DNA of 64,000 bases from Catellatospora sichuanensis (lineage in GTDB: Bacteria > Actinomycetota > Actinomycetes > Mycobacteriales > Micromonosporaceae). Below are positions 39,244 through 48,838 of the stretch, in pieces. The stretch covers positions 248,001 through 312,000 of the forward strand of contig NZ_VIQO01000014.1 of the NCBI RefSeq assembly GCF_007483665.1, read 5' to 3'. Made by a program: the position numbers and the translations under genes. Under the pieces are notes generated by a model. That model worked only from the letters and a program-made list of their open reading frames with translations. It had not been told where the DNA came from and did no database searches. Each line of letters starts with the position of its first letter. Position 1 is the first letter of the stretch.

Positions 39244-40791
39244 TCAGCGGCGGCGGGCGAGGCGGGCCAGGATGCGGCCGGGGGTCATCGGGACAACGGA
39301 GATCATGAGGCGGCCGGACGGGTCCTTGGCCGGGGTGACCGCGTACACCCGCAGGCCGCGACGCCAGATGACAGGTCGCGGCAGCCGCAGGCCGGCGGCG
39401 CGCAGCGGCGCGGAGCCCTCCTGGCCGCGGGCGTGCACGCTCACCCGCACCGAGCGGCGCTGCCCGCTGACGGCGCTGGCGTCGACGACATCGGCGACGG
39501 AGAACTCGGCCTGCACCACGGTCGCCGGACGGCTCTCGGTGACCTGGACCGGTGCGGTCAGGTCCTCGGCCTGGAAACGGATCTCGCCCTGCGCGGCCAG
39601 GTCCGGCAGCGGGCTGCGGGCCGAGATGGCCAGCACCGTCGCGCCGTCCGCGCGGCGACGCCACACCGCCTGGGTGGCGTCGAGCTTCGCGGCCCAACCG
39701 GCCGCGTGCGCGGTGACCTCGAAGATCTCGTCCGGCAGCGACGAGCCGGGGGTACGGAACCCGGGGTACGCGACATACCAGCGCTCGCCCTCGACGACGA
39801 TCGGGGCGACGCCCCGCTGCACGTCCTGGCGGATGACGGCGAGCAGGTCGTCGACGTCCCCGGCCTGCACGACGGCGACGCGCAGCCGGGTCTCGACCTC
39901 CATCTCCGCGCCGGTCTCGGCGGTGAGGTAGCGGTCGGCGAGCTCACGTACGCAGGCATGCACCGCCTCCTGCACGGAACGCTCGACCTTGAGCAGGTCG
40001 TCGCGCAGCACGACGGCGACCTCGAGCGCGAACAGCCGGGACAGCACGGCCTCGCGGTCCTTGCCGGGCGGCATCAGCCCGACGGTGAACTCCATCAGGC
40101 GACGCATGCAGTACAGCCGGTCGGCGGCGTTGCTCAGGTGGGTGACGTTCTGGGCGTTGAGCCGGCGTACGGCGTAGTAGCAGTCGTAGTCGGCGACGAC
40201 CGAGATCCGCGCGGCCCGGTGGCAGGCCTCCAGCGTGAACGGGAAGTCGCTGCCGATCGGCATGTCCTCGGGGTAGCGGATGGCGTGCCGCTCGATCAGG
40301 TCGCGGGAGAAGAGCTTGATGTTGGCCAGCGACCAGGGCAGCCCCGAACCGGCGAAGCTGATGTCCGCCTCGTTGCGGGCGAAGACCTGCTGGTAGATGA
40401 AGCGGCTGTTGACGCCGACGGTCTTGCCGAGCACGACCTCGGAGCCGTGGCGGTCGGCCGCGTCGACCATCCGCTCCAGCGCCTCGGGGCCTAGGTAGTC
40501 GTCGGCGCCGACGAAGAAGACGAACCGGCCGGTGGCCAGGCGGAGACCGTGGTTGCAGGGGCTGGCCGGGCCGCCGGAGTTGGGCTGGCGGACCACCTTG
40601 ACGCTGCCGGGGTAACGGTCGGCGAACCGGGCCAGTTCCGCGGCGCTGCCGTCGGTCGAGCCGTCGTCCACCGCGATGATCTCCAGGCGGTTCAGCCCGA
40701 GGGTCTGCCCCACCAGCGAGTCCATGCAGCGCCGCAGGTACGGCATCGTGTTGTACACCGGGACGATGACACTCACGTCGACAGGGGTCAC
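39244..40791 (-). CDS. Family 2 glycosyltransferase with C-terminal extension
   Basis: A 515-residue GT-A enzyme. VSVIVPVYNTMPYL opens the fold, DDGS lies at 42-45, the metal-binding region is VGADDYL at 94-100, and MPIGSDFPFTLEACHRA fills the acceptor side. Residues about 240-515 form an extra, beta-rich C-terminal region, as in polymer-modifying GT2 enzymes such as TarS-like teichoic-acid glycosyltransferases. It probably adds a sugar to a cell-surface polymer. The GTG start has GGAGG seven bases upstream. It diverges from a GT4 gene 178 bp away, suggesting a joint role in a surface glycan. Confidence 0.9.
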   Translation of the reverse strand: MTPVDVSVIVPVYNTMPYLRRCMDSLVGQTLGLNRLEIIAVDDGSTDGSAAELARFADRYPGSVKVVRQPNSGGPASPCNHGLRLATGRFVFFVGADDYLGPEALERMVDAADRHGSEVVLGKTVGVNSRFIYQQVFARNEADISFAGSGLPWSLANIKLFSRDLIERHAIRYPEDMPIGSDFPFTLEACHRAARISVVADYDCYYAVRRLNAQNVTHLSNAADRLYCMRRLMEFTVGLMPPGKDREAVLSRLFALEVAVVLRDDLLKVERSVQEAVHACVRELADRYLTAETGAEMEVETRLRVAVVQAGDVDDLLAVIRQDVQRGVAPIVVEGERWYVAYPGFRTPGSSLPDEIFEVTAHAAGWAAKLDATQAVWRRRADGATVLAISARSPLPDLAAQGEIRFQAEDLTAPVQVTESRPATVVQAEFSVADVVDASAVSGQRRSVRVSVHARGQEGSAPLRAAGLRLPRPVIWRRGLRVYAVTPAKDPSGRLMISVVPMTPGRILARLARRR

Positions 40792-40969
40792 GTATTCGCC
40801 TCCAGCGTTCGGCAGGGGTGCCGGGGTCGGCGTGGAGACACCCGGGTGCAGCTTGCTGGCGACTACGGTAACAATAAGCCGGCAGCACGCGTAGATCAGG
40901 AGCGGACGCGCGGCGGCAGTCCCGTAGGCTGCGTCCGCCCCGTACCGGTATCACCCAGAGAGGCGGACC

Positions 40970-42304
40970 ATGGGAGTCGAACGTCGCGGCCGTGGTCGTG
41001 TGGTCATGATCGTCGACACCGGGGTCCACGGCGACTCGCGGGTGCAGAAACAGGCGATCTCCGCGGCGGAGGCCGGCTGGGACGTGACCCTGATCGGCCG
41101 CTCGCCGACCAACGAGCCCCAGCAGTGGCAGCTCGGCGGCGCGGACGTGCGGCTGCTCGTGGTCGGCGGCGGCTCCGGCGCCGGGGGTGCCGGAGGCAGC
41201 GGCGCCAAGGCGGCGCTGCGGCGCGTGCGGACGGCCATGCCCGGTGCGGTGAAGCAGGCCCGCCGCCCGGTCGATCTCGCGCTGGTCTGGTACTGGCAGC
41301 GCAAGCTCGGCGACAAGTCCTGGCGGCGCCTGGAGCCGGACCTGTGGAGCTTCGAGGTCGCGTTCGGCAAGGCCATCGACGAGCTCGACCCCGACATCGT
41401 GCACGCGAACGACTTCCGGATGCTGGGCGTGGGCGCCCGCGCCGTGCAGCGCGGCCGGGCCCGGGGACGCGACGTCAAGCTCGTCTGGGACGCGCACGAG
41501 TACCTGCCCGGCGTGATCCCGTATCGCGATCACGCCCGCTGGCTGCCCGCGCACCTGGCCTACGAGCGCGAGTACGCCCCGGTCGCCGACGCGGTGATCA
41601 CCGTGTCCGACGAGATCGCGGCCCGGTTGCAGCGTGACCACCGGCTGCCGGTCACCCCGGCGGTGGTGCTCAACGCGCCCGAGGTCAGCCACGATCCCGG
41701 CCCGGCCGACGCCCCGACGCTGCGCGAGCTGTGCGGCATCGGGCCGGACGTGCCGCTGATGGTCTACAGCGGGGCGGCTTCGCCGCAGCGCGGCCTGGGC
41801 CTGGTGGTCGAGGGCCTACCGCAGCTGCCGGGCCTGCACGTCGCGATGATCATCAATCAGCCGGACGGGCCGTACGCGACGACGCTGCAGGAGCGGGCCG
41901 CCGCGCTGGGCGTCGCCGACCGGATCCACCTGATGAGCTACGTCCAGCACGACCGGGTCGTGCCGCTGCTGGCCACGGCCGACCTCGGCGTCATGCCGAT
42001 CCGGCACCACCTCAACCACGAGATGTCGCTGGCCACGAAGTTCTTCGAGTACTCCCACGCCCGGCTGCCGATCGTGGGCAGCGACGTGCGCACGCTCGCC
42101 GCGACCGTACGCAGCACCGGCCAGGGCGAGGTGTTCCGCGCCGACGACGTGGCCGACTTCGTGCGGGCGGCGCAGGCCGTGCTCGCCGACCCGGAGCGCT
42201 ACCGGGCCGTCTACGACAAGCCCGGCCTGCTCGACGGCTGGACCTGGCGGGCCCAGGCCGAAGTGCTCGAGAGCGTCTACTCCGGGCTGCTGCCCGGCCG
42301 CTGA
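40970..42304 (+). CDS. Family 4 (GT-B) glycosyltransferase
   Basis: A 444-residue GT-B glycosyltransferase. The N-terminal acceptor domain includes VHGDSRVQKQAISAAEAGWD, and the donor domain starts at MVYSGAASPQRGLGLVVEGL. MPIRHHLNHEMSLATKFFEY holds the nucleotide-sugar-binding residues (SLATKFFEY in the E-x7-E region). There is no signal peptide, so it acts on the cytoplasmic side. The ATG has GAGAGG upstream. A strong intrinsic terminator follows 16 bp after the stop. With the divergent GT2 gene it is likely part of a surface-polysaccharide function. Confidence 0.9.
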   Translation: MGVERRGRGRVVMIVDTGVHGDSRVQKQAISAAEAGWDVTLIGRSPTNEPQQWQLGGADVRLLVVGGGSGAGGAGGSGAKAALRRVRTAMPGAVKQARRPVDLALVWYWQRKLGDKSWRRLEPDLWSFEVAFGKAIDELDPDIVHANDFRMLGVGARAVQRGRARGRDVKLVWDAHEYLPGVIPYRDHARWLPAHLAYEREYAPVADAVITVSDEIAARLQRDHRLPVTPAVVLNAPEVSHDPGPADAPTLRELCGIGPDVPLMVYSGAASPQRGLGLVVEGLPQLPGLHVAMIINQPDGPYATTLQERAAALGVADRIHLMSYVQHDRVVPLLATADLGVMPIRHHLNHEMSLATKFFEYSHARLPIVGSDVRTLAATVRSTGQGEVFRADDVADFVRAAQAVLADPERYRAVYDKPGLLDGWTWRAQAEVLESVYSGLLPGR

Positions 42305-42319
42305 CCCGACTGATCGTTC

Positions 42320-42348
42320 GAGGCGTCCTCCCGGCGGGGGGACGCCTC
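42320..42348 (+). terminator. Rho-independent terminator of the GT4 gene
   Basis: Arms 42320-42332 and 42336-42348 form a 13-bp stem (one G-U pair) with a three-base loop, followed by TTTC. It is the most canonical terminator in the window. Confidence 0.85.
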
Positions 42349-42419
42349 TTTCGTGCTAGCCCGGACCTGCCAGGCCGGTCGGCGCGCAGCGCACTCTCCA
42401 GGATCTCGACATGGCACGT

Positions 42420-42470
42420 GCAAATTTTGCGTGATGCGTTGACAGCATCAGCGTCATGGGTGCAAATTTG
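42420..42470. promoter_or_regulatory. AT-rich repeat region upstream of the large secreted protein gene
   Basis: The roughly 300-bp gap between the GT4 and large secreted-protein genes holds, after the terminator, an AT-rich patch. GTGCAAATTT occurs twice, 40-41 bp apart. The first copy forms the palindrome GCAAA-T-TTTGC (42420-42430), and the second contains CAAATTTG (42463-42470). Between them is TGATGC-GTTGACA-GCATCA. The spacing of about four helical turns suits paired regulator binding or a promoter with two operators. Nothing else was recognised in the gap. Confidence 0.5.
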
Positions 42471-42607
42471 TGACTGCCTCGAAACATCGGTGCAATCCAT
42501 GTGCCGCAACGGCACTGCCGAACCCTGCTCCGCCGCACCGCTCCCCTCCGGGGCCGCTCACCCGCGCCAGGGGGTTCCCCCGTCCGTCCCCGACGAGGAG
42601 ACCGTCC

Positions 42608-45600
42608 ATGCCCCTCGCGTCATCGTCCCTGCATCCGCCCCTGTTCAGGCTGCTGCGCCTGCTGGCCGTCGCCGTGCTGGCCGCGGCCGGCGGCCTGCTC
42701 GCCGTGCCGCAGCGCGCCGACGCGGCGCCGTTCTCGGTGCTGGTCTTCTCCAAGACCGCCGGGTTCCGCCACGACTCGATCCCGACCGGCGTCACCGCCA
42801 TCCGCAACCTCGGCACCGCCAACGGCTTCACCGTCGACGCCACCGAGGACGCCACCGCGTTCAACGACACCAACCTGGCCAAATACGCCGCGGTGGTGTT
42901 CCTGTCCACCACCGGCGACGTGCTCGACGCGACCCAGCAGGCCGCGTTCGAGCGCTACATCCGGGCGGGAGGCGGGTTCGCGGGCGTGCACGCCGCGTCC
43001 GACACCGAATACGGCTGGTCCTGGTACGGCAGCCTGGTCGGCGCGTACTTCTCCAGCCACCCGGCCGAGCAGACGGCCACGGTCAAGGTCGAGGACCCGG
43101 CGCACCCGTCGACGGCGGGCCTGCCGCCGCTGTGGTCCCGGTTCGACGAGTGGTACTCCTTCCAGACGAATCCTCGGACGAATGCGCACGTGCTGGCGAG
43201 CCTCGACGAGCGCAGCTACGCCCCCGGCTCGTCCGCGATGGGCGCCGACCACCCCGTCGCCTGGTGCAAGCCGTACGACGGCGGCCGGTCCTGGTACACC
43301 GCGCTCGGGCACACCGCGGCGGCGTACAGCGACACGAACTTCCTCAACCACCTGCTCGGCGGCATCCGCACGGCCGCGGGCCAGGTCGCGGGCGACTGCA
43401 CCGCGACCAGCACGGCGAGCTTCCAGAAGGTCGCCCTGGACAGCAACACCAGCAACCCGATGGAACTCGACGTGGCCGCCGACGGCCGCGTCTTCTACAT
43501 CGAGCGCGACGGCCGGGTGCAGATCGTCAAGCCGAGCACCGGCACCACGGTGACCGCGCTGACCCTGCCGGTGTTCACCGGCAACGAGGACGGCCTGCTC
43601 GGCATGCGCCTGGACCCGGGCTTCGCGAACAACGGGTTCATCTACCTGTACTACTCCCCCACCACCGGCGCTGCCCGCAACCAGTTGTCACGGTTCACCG
43701 TCTCCGGTGACACGATCAACACGTCCACCGAGAAGGTGCTGGTCCAGGTCGCCACGCAGCGCAACACCTGCTGCCACGCGGGCGGCTCGATGACCTTCGA
43801 CGCGGCGGGCAACCTCTACCTGGCCACCGGCGACAACACCAACCCGTTCGAGTCCAGCGGCTTCGCGCCCCTGGACGAGCGGGCGGGCCGGTCGGACTTC
43901 GACTCGCAGAAGAGCTCCGGCAACACCAACGACCTGCGCGGCAAGGTGCTGCGGATCAAGCCGCAGGCCGACGGGACCTTTACGATCCCGGCGGGTAACC
44001 TGTTCGCGCCGGGCACGGCGCTCACCCGGCCCGAGATCTACGCGATGGGCTTCCGCAACCCGTTCCGGATCGGCACCGACCCGGCGACCAACACGCTGTA
44101 CGTCGCCGACTACGGCCCCGACGCGGGCGCCACCGACCCCAACCGGGGCCCCGAGGGCACCGTCGAGTGGAACATCGTCGGGCAGGCGGGCAACTACGGC
44201 TGGCCGTACTGCGTCGGCGCGAACTACGCGTACAACGACTACACGTTCCCGTCCGGGCCTTCCGGCGCCAAGTACAACTGCGCCGCGCCGGTGAACAACT
44301 CGCCGAACAACACCGGCCTGACCAACCTGCCGGCCGCGCAGCCCGCCACGGTCGACTACGACTACGGTGGCAACCCGCTGTTCCCGGAGATCGGGGGCGG
44401 TGGCGCGCCGATGGGCGGGCCGGTCTACCGGTACAACGCCGCGTCGACGTCGGACCGCAAGTGGCCGCAGTACTTCGACGGCAAGGCGATCTTCGGCGAG
44501 TGGAACCAGAACAAGCTCTACACGATGCAGGTCACCCCGAACGGCAGGTCGCTGGTCGACATCAACCAGCTGTTCGGCTCGATGAGCTTCCTGCGGCCGA
44601 TGGACCTGGAGTTCGGGCCGGACGGCGCGATGTACCTGATCGAGTGGGGCACCGGCTTCGGCGGCAACAACGCCGACTCCGGGGTCTACCGGATCGACTA
44701 CATCGCCGGGGACCAGAACCCGATCGCGGTCGCCTCGGGCAACCCGACCTCGGGCGGCGTGCCGCTGACGGTGCAGTTCTCCAGCGCCGGCTCGCGCGAC
44801 CCGGCCGGGCAGCCGATCACGTACGCATGGACGTTCGGCGACGGCGGCACCTCGACCGCGGCCAACCCGTCGCACACGTACGCGACCGCGGGCAACTTCA
44901 ACGCCCAGCTCACCGTGCGCGACCCCGGCGGGCGTACCGCGGTGGCCAACGTGCCGATCACCGTGGGCAACACCGCGCCGACCGTCACGCTGACCGCGCC
45001 CGCCGACGGCGGCTTCTTCGCCTGGGGCGACCAGGTGCGCTTCACGATCACGGTGACCGACCCCGAGGACGGCACGATCAACTGCTCGCGGGTCAACGTG
45101 CAGTACTACCTGGGTCACGACGCGCATGCGCACCCCCTGCAGGGGTACACCGGGTGCACCGGAGTGATCCAGACCTCCATGGGCACCGGCCACGGTGACG
45201 ACGCGGACATCTTCGCCGTGATCGAGGCCAGCTACACCGACCTCGGCGGAGGCGGCGCCGCGCCGCAGACCGGCCGGGCGACGATCAAGCTGCAGCCCAA
45301 GCACAAGCAGGCCGAGTTCTTCAACAGCACCGGCCGCGCACCGGGCGCGATCGGCGGCGGCGACCCGGGCGTGCAGCGGGAGGCGACCGCCGACACCGCG
45401 GGCGGCTTCCAGAACATCGGCTTCATCGAGGACGGCGACTACTGGTCGTACACCCCGGTGAACCTGCGCAACATCACCTCCGCGCGCTTCCGGGTGGCCT
45501 CGCCCGGCAGCGGCGGCCGGATCGAGGTCCGCACCGGCGCGCCCAACGGCCCGCTGGTCGGCACCGCCACCTTCGGCGGCACCGGCGGCTGGCAGACCTA

Positions 45601-47536
45601 CGCCGACGCCACCGCCACCCTGTCCGCGAGCACCACCACCGGCCCGCTGTTCCTGGTCGCGAAGAACCCGGCCGGCGACACCGGCCAGGGTTCGATCTTC
45701 AACGTGAACTGGGTCGACTTCCTCGGCCAGGGTGTGGCCGACGGGTCGCAGCTGCAGGTCACGCCCGGCAGCCTGGCCTTCGGCTCGGCGAACGTCGGCA
45801 CCACCACGGCGGCGCAGGCCGTCACGGTGACCAACCCTGGCACGGCGGCGGCGAGCATCAGCTCGATCACCGCCAGCGGCCAGTACACGCAGACGAACAC
45901 CTGCGGCAGCTCGCTGGCCGCCGGGGCGTCCTGCACCCTGAGCGTGCGCTTCGCCCCCACCTCGGCCGGTACGCAGAACGGCACGCTGTCGGTGGCCAAC
46001 TCGACCACCGCGTCGCCGCTGACGGTCTCGCTCACCGGCACCGGCGTCAGCAGCACCACCAACCTCGCCATCGGCGCGGCGATGTCGGCCAGCACCAGCA
46101 ACGGCGGCTTCCCCGCCTCGGCCGCCAACGACGACAACACCGGCAGCTACTGGGAGTCCGACAACAACGCCTTCCCGCAGTGGCTGCAGGCCGATCTGGG
46201 CAGCGCCAAGCAGGTCAGCTCGGTGACGCTCAAGCTGCCGCCGCCGTCGGCGTGGGGCGCCCGCACCCAGACGCTGTCGATCAGCGGCAGCACCGACGGC
46301 ACCAACTTCAGCACGCTGAAGGCGTCGGCGGGTTACCTGTTCGACCCGGCCACCGGCAACACCGCCACCGCGACCTTCACCGCGGCGTCGGTGCGCCACC
46401 TGCGGGTGACCATCACCGCGAACACCGGCTGGCCCGCCGGTCAGCTCGCCGAGCTGCAGATCTTCGGCGGCGGCAACCCGCCCGCCGCGGCGACCCTGGC
46501 CGCGAACCCCACCTCGGTCGCGTTCGGCAACCAGAACGTGGGCACCACCAGCAGCGGCCGCACGGTGACGATCACCAACACGGGCACCGCCGCGGCGAGC
46601 ATCTCGGCGGTATCCGCGTCGAGCCAGTTCGCCGCGAGCGGCTGCGTCGGCACGCTAGTCGCCGGAGCCAGCTGCACGGTCACGGTCACCTTCAGCCCGA
46701 CCTCGGCCGGAGCGAAGACCGGCACGCTGACGGTGGCCAGCAACGCCACCAACCCGTCCCTGACCGTCAGCCTGACCGGCACCGGCACCACGGTGCAGAC
46801 CCCGGCGACGCTTTCGGCCAACCCGACGAGCATCGCGTTCCCGAACACCACCGTCGGAAGCACGATCACCCGTACGACGCAGATCAGCAACACCGGTGGC
46901 ACCACCGCCTCGATCTCGTCGGTGACTGTCTCCGGCATCGGGTTCAGCCTGTCGGCCAACGGCTGCGGCTCGGCCCTGGCACCGGGGGCGAACTGCATGG
47001 TCACCGTCGCCTTCACGCCTGCCACCGCAGGCGCGAAGACCGGCACCCTGACCGTGGCCAGCAGCGCGTCCAACCCGTCGCTGGCGGTCGGGCTGACCGG
47101 CACCGGCACCACGGCGACCAGCTCCAATCTGGCGCTGGGCAAGCCGGTCACCGCGGGGCACGTGCAGAACTACGTGCCCGGCAACGCGGTCGACGGTGAC
47201 GCCGGCTCGTACTGGGAGAGCCCCAACAACGCCTTCCCACAGTCGATCACCGTCGACCTGGGCGGCAGCGCGTCGCTCAGCTCGATCGTGCTGAAGCTGC
47301 CGTCAGCCTGGGGCGCGCGTTCCCAGACGCTGTCGGTGCTGGGCAGCGCCAACGGGTCCACGTACACCACGATCACGGGCTCGGCGGCGTACCAGTTCAA
47401 CCCGTCCGGCAACACCGTGACCATCACCCTGCCCGCGAACACGACCGCCCGCCACGTCCGGCTGACCTTCACCGCGAACACCGGCTGGCCCGCGGCGCAG
47501 CTGTCGGACTTCCAGGTGATCGGCGTGCTGAGCTAA
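42608..47536 (+). CDS. Giant secreted multidomain protein: ThuA, sugar-dehydrogenase propeller, PKD, CBM6, SPD-2-type repeats, discoidin domains
   Basis: A 1642-residue exported protein with a signal peptide ending RADAA near 40. Approximate order: ThuA-like domain 40-265 (SVLVFSKTAGFRHDSI, then GGFAGVHAASDTEYGW); PQQ-type glucose/sorbosone dehydrogenase beta-propeller 275-698 (MELDVAADGRVFYIERDG, NEDGLLGMRLDPGF); PKD 702-788 (YAWTFGDGGTS); a beta domain 798-895; CBM6 898-1045; ASPM/SPD-2/Hydin-type repeats at 1048-1148, 1295-1395 and 1398-1505; discoidin-like (F5/8 type C) domains at 1148-1291 and 1506-1642. The ATG has GAGGAG upstream. It should bind and oxidise or remodel polysaccharide outside the cell. 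No anchor motif is visible. Confidence 0.92.
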   Translation: MPLASSSLHPPLFRLLRLLAVAVLAAAGGLLAVPQRADAAPFSVLVFSKTAGFRHDSIPTGVTAIRNLGTANGFTVDATEDATAFNDTNLAKYAAVVFLSTTGDVLDATQQAAFERYIRAGGGFAGVHAASDTEYGWSWYGSLVGAYFSSHPAEQTATVKVEDPAHPSTAGLPPLWSRFDEWYSFQTNPRTNAHVLASLDERSYAPGSSAMGADHPVAWCKPYDGGRSWYTALGHTAAAYSDTNFLNHLLGGIRTAAGQVAGDCTATSTASFQKVALDSNTSNPMELDVAADGRVFYIERDGRVQIVKPSTGTTVTALTLPVFTGNEDGLLGMRLDPGFANNGFIYLYYSPTTGAARNQLSRFTVSGDTINTSTEKVLVQVATQRNTCCHAGGSMTFDAAGNLYLATGDNTNPFESSGFAPLDERAGRSDFDSQKSSGNTNDLRGKVLRIKPQADGTFTIPAGNLFAPGTALTRPEIYAMGFRNPFRIGTDPATNTLYVADYGPDAGATDPNRGPEGTVEWNIVGQAGNYGWPYCVGANYAYNDYTFPSGPSGAKYNCAAPVNNSPNNTGLTNLPAAQPATVDYDYGGNPLFPEIGGGGAPMGGPVYRYNAASTSDRKWPQYFDGKAIFGEWNQNKLYTMQVTPNGRSLVDINQLFGSMSFLRPMDLEFGPDGAMYLIEWGTGFGGNNADSGVYRIDYIAGDQNPIAVASGNPTSGGVPLTVQFSSAGSRDPAGQPITYAWTFGDGGTSTAANPSHTYATAGNFNAQLTVRDPGGRTAVANVPITVGNTAPTVTLTAPADGGFFAWGDQVRFTITVTDPEDGTINCSRVNVQYYLGHDAHAHPLQGYTGCTGVIQTSMGTGHGDDADIFAVIEASYTDLGGGGAAPQTGRATIKLQPKHKQAEFFNSTGRAPGAIGGGDPGVQREATADTAGGFQNIGFIEDGDYWSYTPVNLRNITSARFRVASPGSGGRIEVRTGAPNGPLVGTATFGGTGGWQTYADATATLSASTTTGPLFLVAKNPAGDTGQGSIFNVNWVDFLGQGVADGSQLQVTPGSLAFGSANVGTTTAAQAVTVTNPGTAAASISSITASGQYTQTNTCGSSLAAGASCTLSVRFAPTSAGTQNGTLSVANSTTASPLTVSLTGTGVSSTTNLAIGAAMSASTSNGGFPASAANDDNTGSYWESDNNAFPQWLQADLGSAKQVSSVTLKLPPPSAWGARTQTLSISGSTDGTNFSTLKASAGYLFDPATGNTATATFTAASVRHLRVTITANTGWPAGQLAELQIFGGGNPPAAATLAANPTSVAFGNQNVGTTSSGRTVTITNTGTAAASISAVSASSQFAASGCVGTLVAGASCTVTVTFSPTSAGAKTGTLTVASNATNPSLTVSLTGTGTTVQTPATLSANPTSIAFPNTTVGSTITRTTQISNTGGTTASISSVTVSGIGFSLSANGCGSALAPGANCMVTVAFTPATAGAKTGTLTVASSASNPSLAVGLTGTGTTATSSNLALGKPVTAGHVQNYVPGNAVDGDAGSYWESPNNAFPQSITVDLGGSASLSSIVLKLPSAWGARSQTLSVLGSANGSTYTTITGSAAYQFNPSGNTVTITLPANTTARHVRLTFTANTGWPAAQLSDFQVIGVLS

Positions 47537-47643
47537 CCCCTCGACCGTGCCGGTGGCGGCGGGCAGCCCGCCCGTCCCCACCGGCACGGTCGTCCATGCC
47601 TGCGGCGGTTTCCATCCACCGCCGGATGGTCCACGATGTGACG

Positions 47644-47829
47644 ATGCGTATCTCCTGGCGTACCGCCGTGGGCGGGCTGGCCGGTCTGGTCGGGGCCGTG
47701 ACGTGGGCCATCGGGTCGGCGGTGTACCAGCCGATCATGGAGCCGTCCGGCGGGTGGTTCGACGATCCGGGCGGCTGGGCCGCCGAGGTCGGCGGAGCGG
47801 TGCAGCAGACCGTCGAGAACAACACCTAA
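47644..47829 (+). CDS. Small membrane protein, unknown
   Basis: A 61-residue frame with one hydrophobic segment (TAVGGLAGLVGAVTWAIGSAV, given in part) followed by an acidic, Gly/Trp-rich tail. The family is not recognised. CACGAT ends six bases before the ATG, the leaderless arrangement seen elsewhere here, which is the main reason to accept it. It stands alone between the large secreted protein and the VOC gene. It could be spurious. Confidence 0.45.
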   Translation: MRISWRTAVGGLAGLVGAVTWAIGSAVYQPIMEPSGGWFDDPGGWAAEVGGAVQQTVENNT

Positions 47830-47981
47830 ACGCCCCCGCGGCCGGGTGACCTGGCCGATCCCGGTGCCCGGCGCCACCTTACCATCGACGCGGGTGCTCG
47901 TGACGGACTCCGCCGCGTCGTGCGGCTCCCGCAGCCTGCTGCGCCTATACGCTCGGCAGATCGACACGGCGAGGAGACGAA

Positions 47982-48722
47982 GTGATCCGCTGGACGTACG
48001 CGTTCATCGACCGGCCCGCTGACGCGTTCACCGAGGCCGCGTCGTTCTGGTCACGGGTGACCGGCACGCATCTGACCGCGCGCCGGGGCGAGCACGCCGA
48101 GTTCGCGACGCTGCTGCCGATCGGGGCCGACCCCTGCGTGAAACTGCAGGCGGTGCACGAGGGCGGCGGCGCGCACCTCGATCTGAGTGTCGACGACCCG
48201 GGCGCGCTGGCGAGGCGTGCGGTGGAGCTGGGTGCGACGCACCTCGCCGACCTAGGCCACCAGGTGCTGCGCTCGCCGGGCGGGCTGCTGTTCTGCGCGG
48301 TGCCGTGGCACGACGAGTTCCGCCGCCCGATGGCGCACACCACGCCCGACGGCGCGCTCAGCCGCCTCGACCAGGTCTGCATCGACGTCGGCCCGGCCGC
48401 CTACGACGCCGAGGTCGCCTTCTGGGGTGAGATGACCGGCTGGGACTCCTCGTTCGGCTCGCGGCCGGAGTTCCACGTCGTCGCGCCGCCTGCCGAACTG
48501 CCGGTGCGCATCCTGCTCCAGCGGCTCCAGCAGGAGCGGCCGACCTCGGCGCACCTGGACCTGGCCTGCTCGGATGTCGAGGGCGTGCGGGCCTGGCACG
48601 TCAAGTGCGGGGCGACCCACGTGGCCGACGGCGCGCGCTGGGTCGTCATGAGCGACCCGGCCGGGGGCGTCTACTGCCTGACCGCGCGCGACCCGAAGAC
48701 GGGCGGCCTGCCCGGAAAGTGA
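47982..48722 (+). CDS. VOC-superfamily protein with two tandem glyoxalase-like domains
   Basis: A 246-residue cytoplasmic protein made of two VOC beta-alpha-beta-beta-beta units (about 1-115 and 125-240). Each has a segment leading to a putative metal ligand (GGAHLDLSVDD in the first, TSAHLDLACSD in the second) and a closing SPGGLLFC or DPAGGVYCL strand. Family members include glyoxalases, dioxygenases and antibiotic-binding resistance proteins; which one applies is not evident. The GTG start has GGCGAGGAGACGAA upstream. The helicase gene follows on the same strand after a hairpin. Confidence 0.87.
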   Translation: MIRWTYAFIDRPADAFTEAASFWSRVTGTHLTARRGEHAEFATLLPIGADPCVKLQAVHEGGGAHLDLSVDDPGALARRAVELGATHLADLGHQVLRSPGGLLFCAVPWHDEFRRPMAHTTPDGALSRLDQVCIDVGPAAYDAEVAFWGEMTGWDSSFGSRPEFHVVAPPAELPVRILLQRLQQERPTSAHLDLACSDVEGVRAWHVKCGATHVADGARWVVMSDPAGGVYCLTARDPKTGGLPGK

Positions 48723-48781
48723 TCACCCGGCTGCGCCGTGGCCCGCCGGTGCGGTATCTTTGGCGATTCGAGCACAAAAAA

Positions 48782-48807
48782 GAACGGCACGCTGAAAGCG
48801 TCCGTTC
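48782..48807. other. Bulged hairpin in the helD leader, with A6 on its 5' side
   Basis: GAACGG-c-ACGCT, a GAA loop, then AGCGT-CCGTTC form an 11-bp stem with one bulged base, 32 bp upstream of the helicase start. On the plus strand there is no U-tract. On the minus strand the stem is followed by TTTTTTGTG, which would make an intrinsic terminator for leftward or antisense transcription. It may also structure the helicase leader RNA. Confidence 0.55.
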
Positions 48808-48838
48808 GGGCTTCAGTATAGACACGAAGGAGCCAGGT

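Noticed and set aside
43688-46399. A 903-residue minus-strand frame opposite the giant secreted protein
   Set aside because: Gly/Arg/Val-rich shadow with no domain pattern; the plus strand carries clear domains throughout.
48723-48838. Rifamycin-associated element upstream of helD
   Set aside because: I looked for the GC-rich inverted repeat reported upstream of rifamycin-inducible genes and found only an unrelated bulged hairpin.
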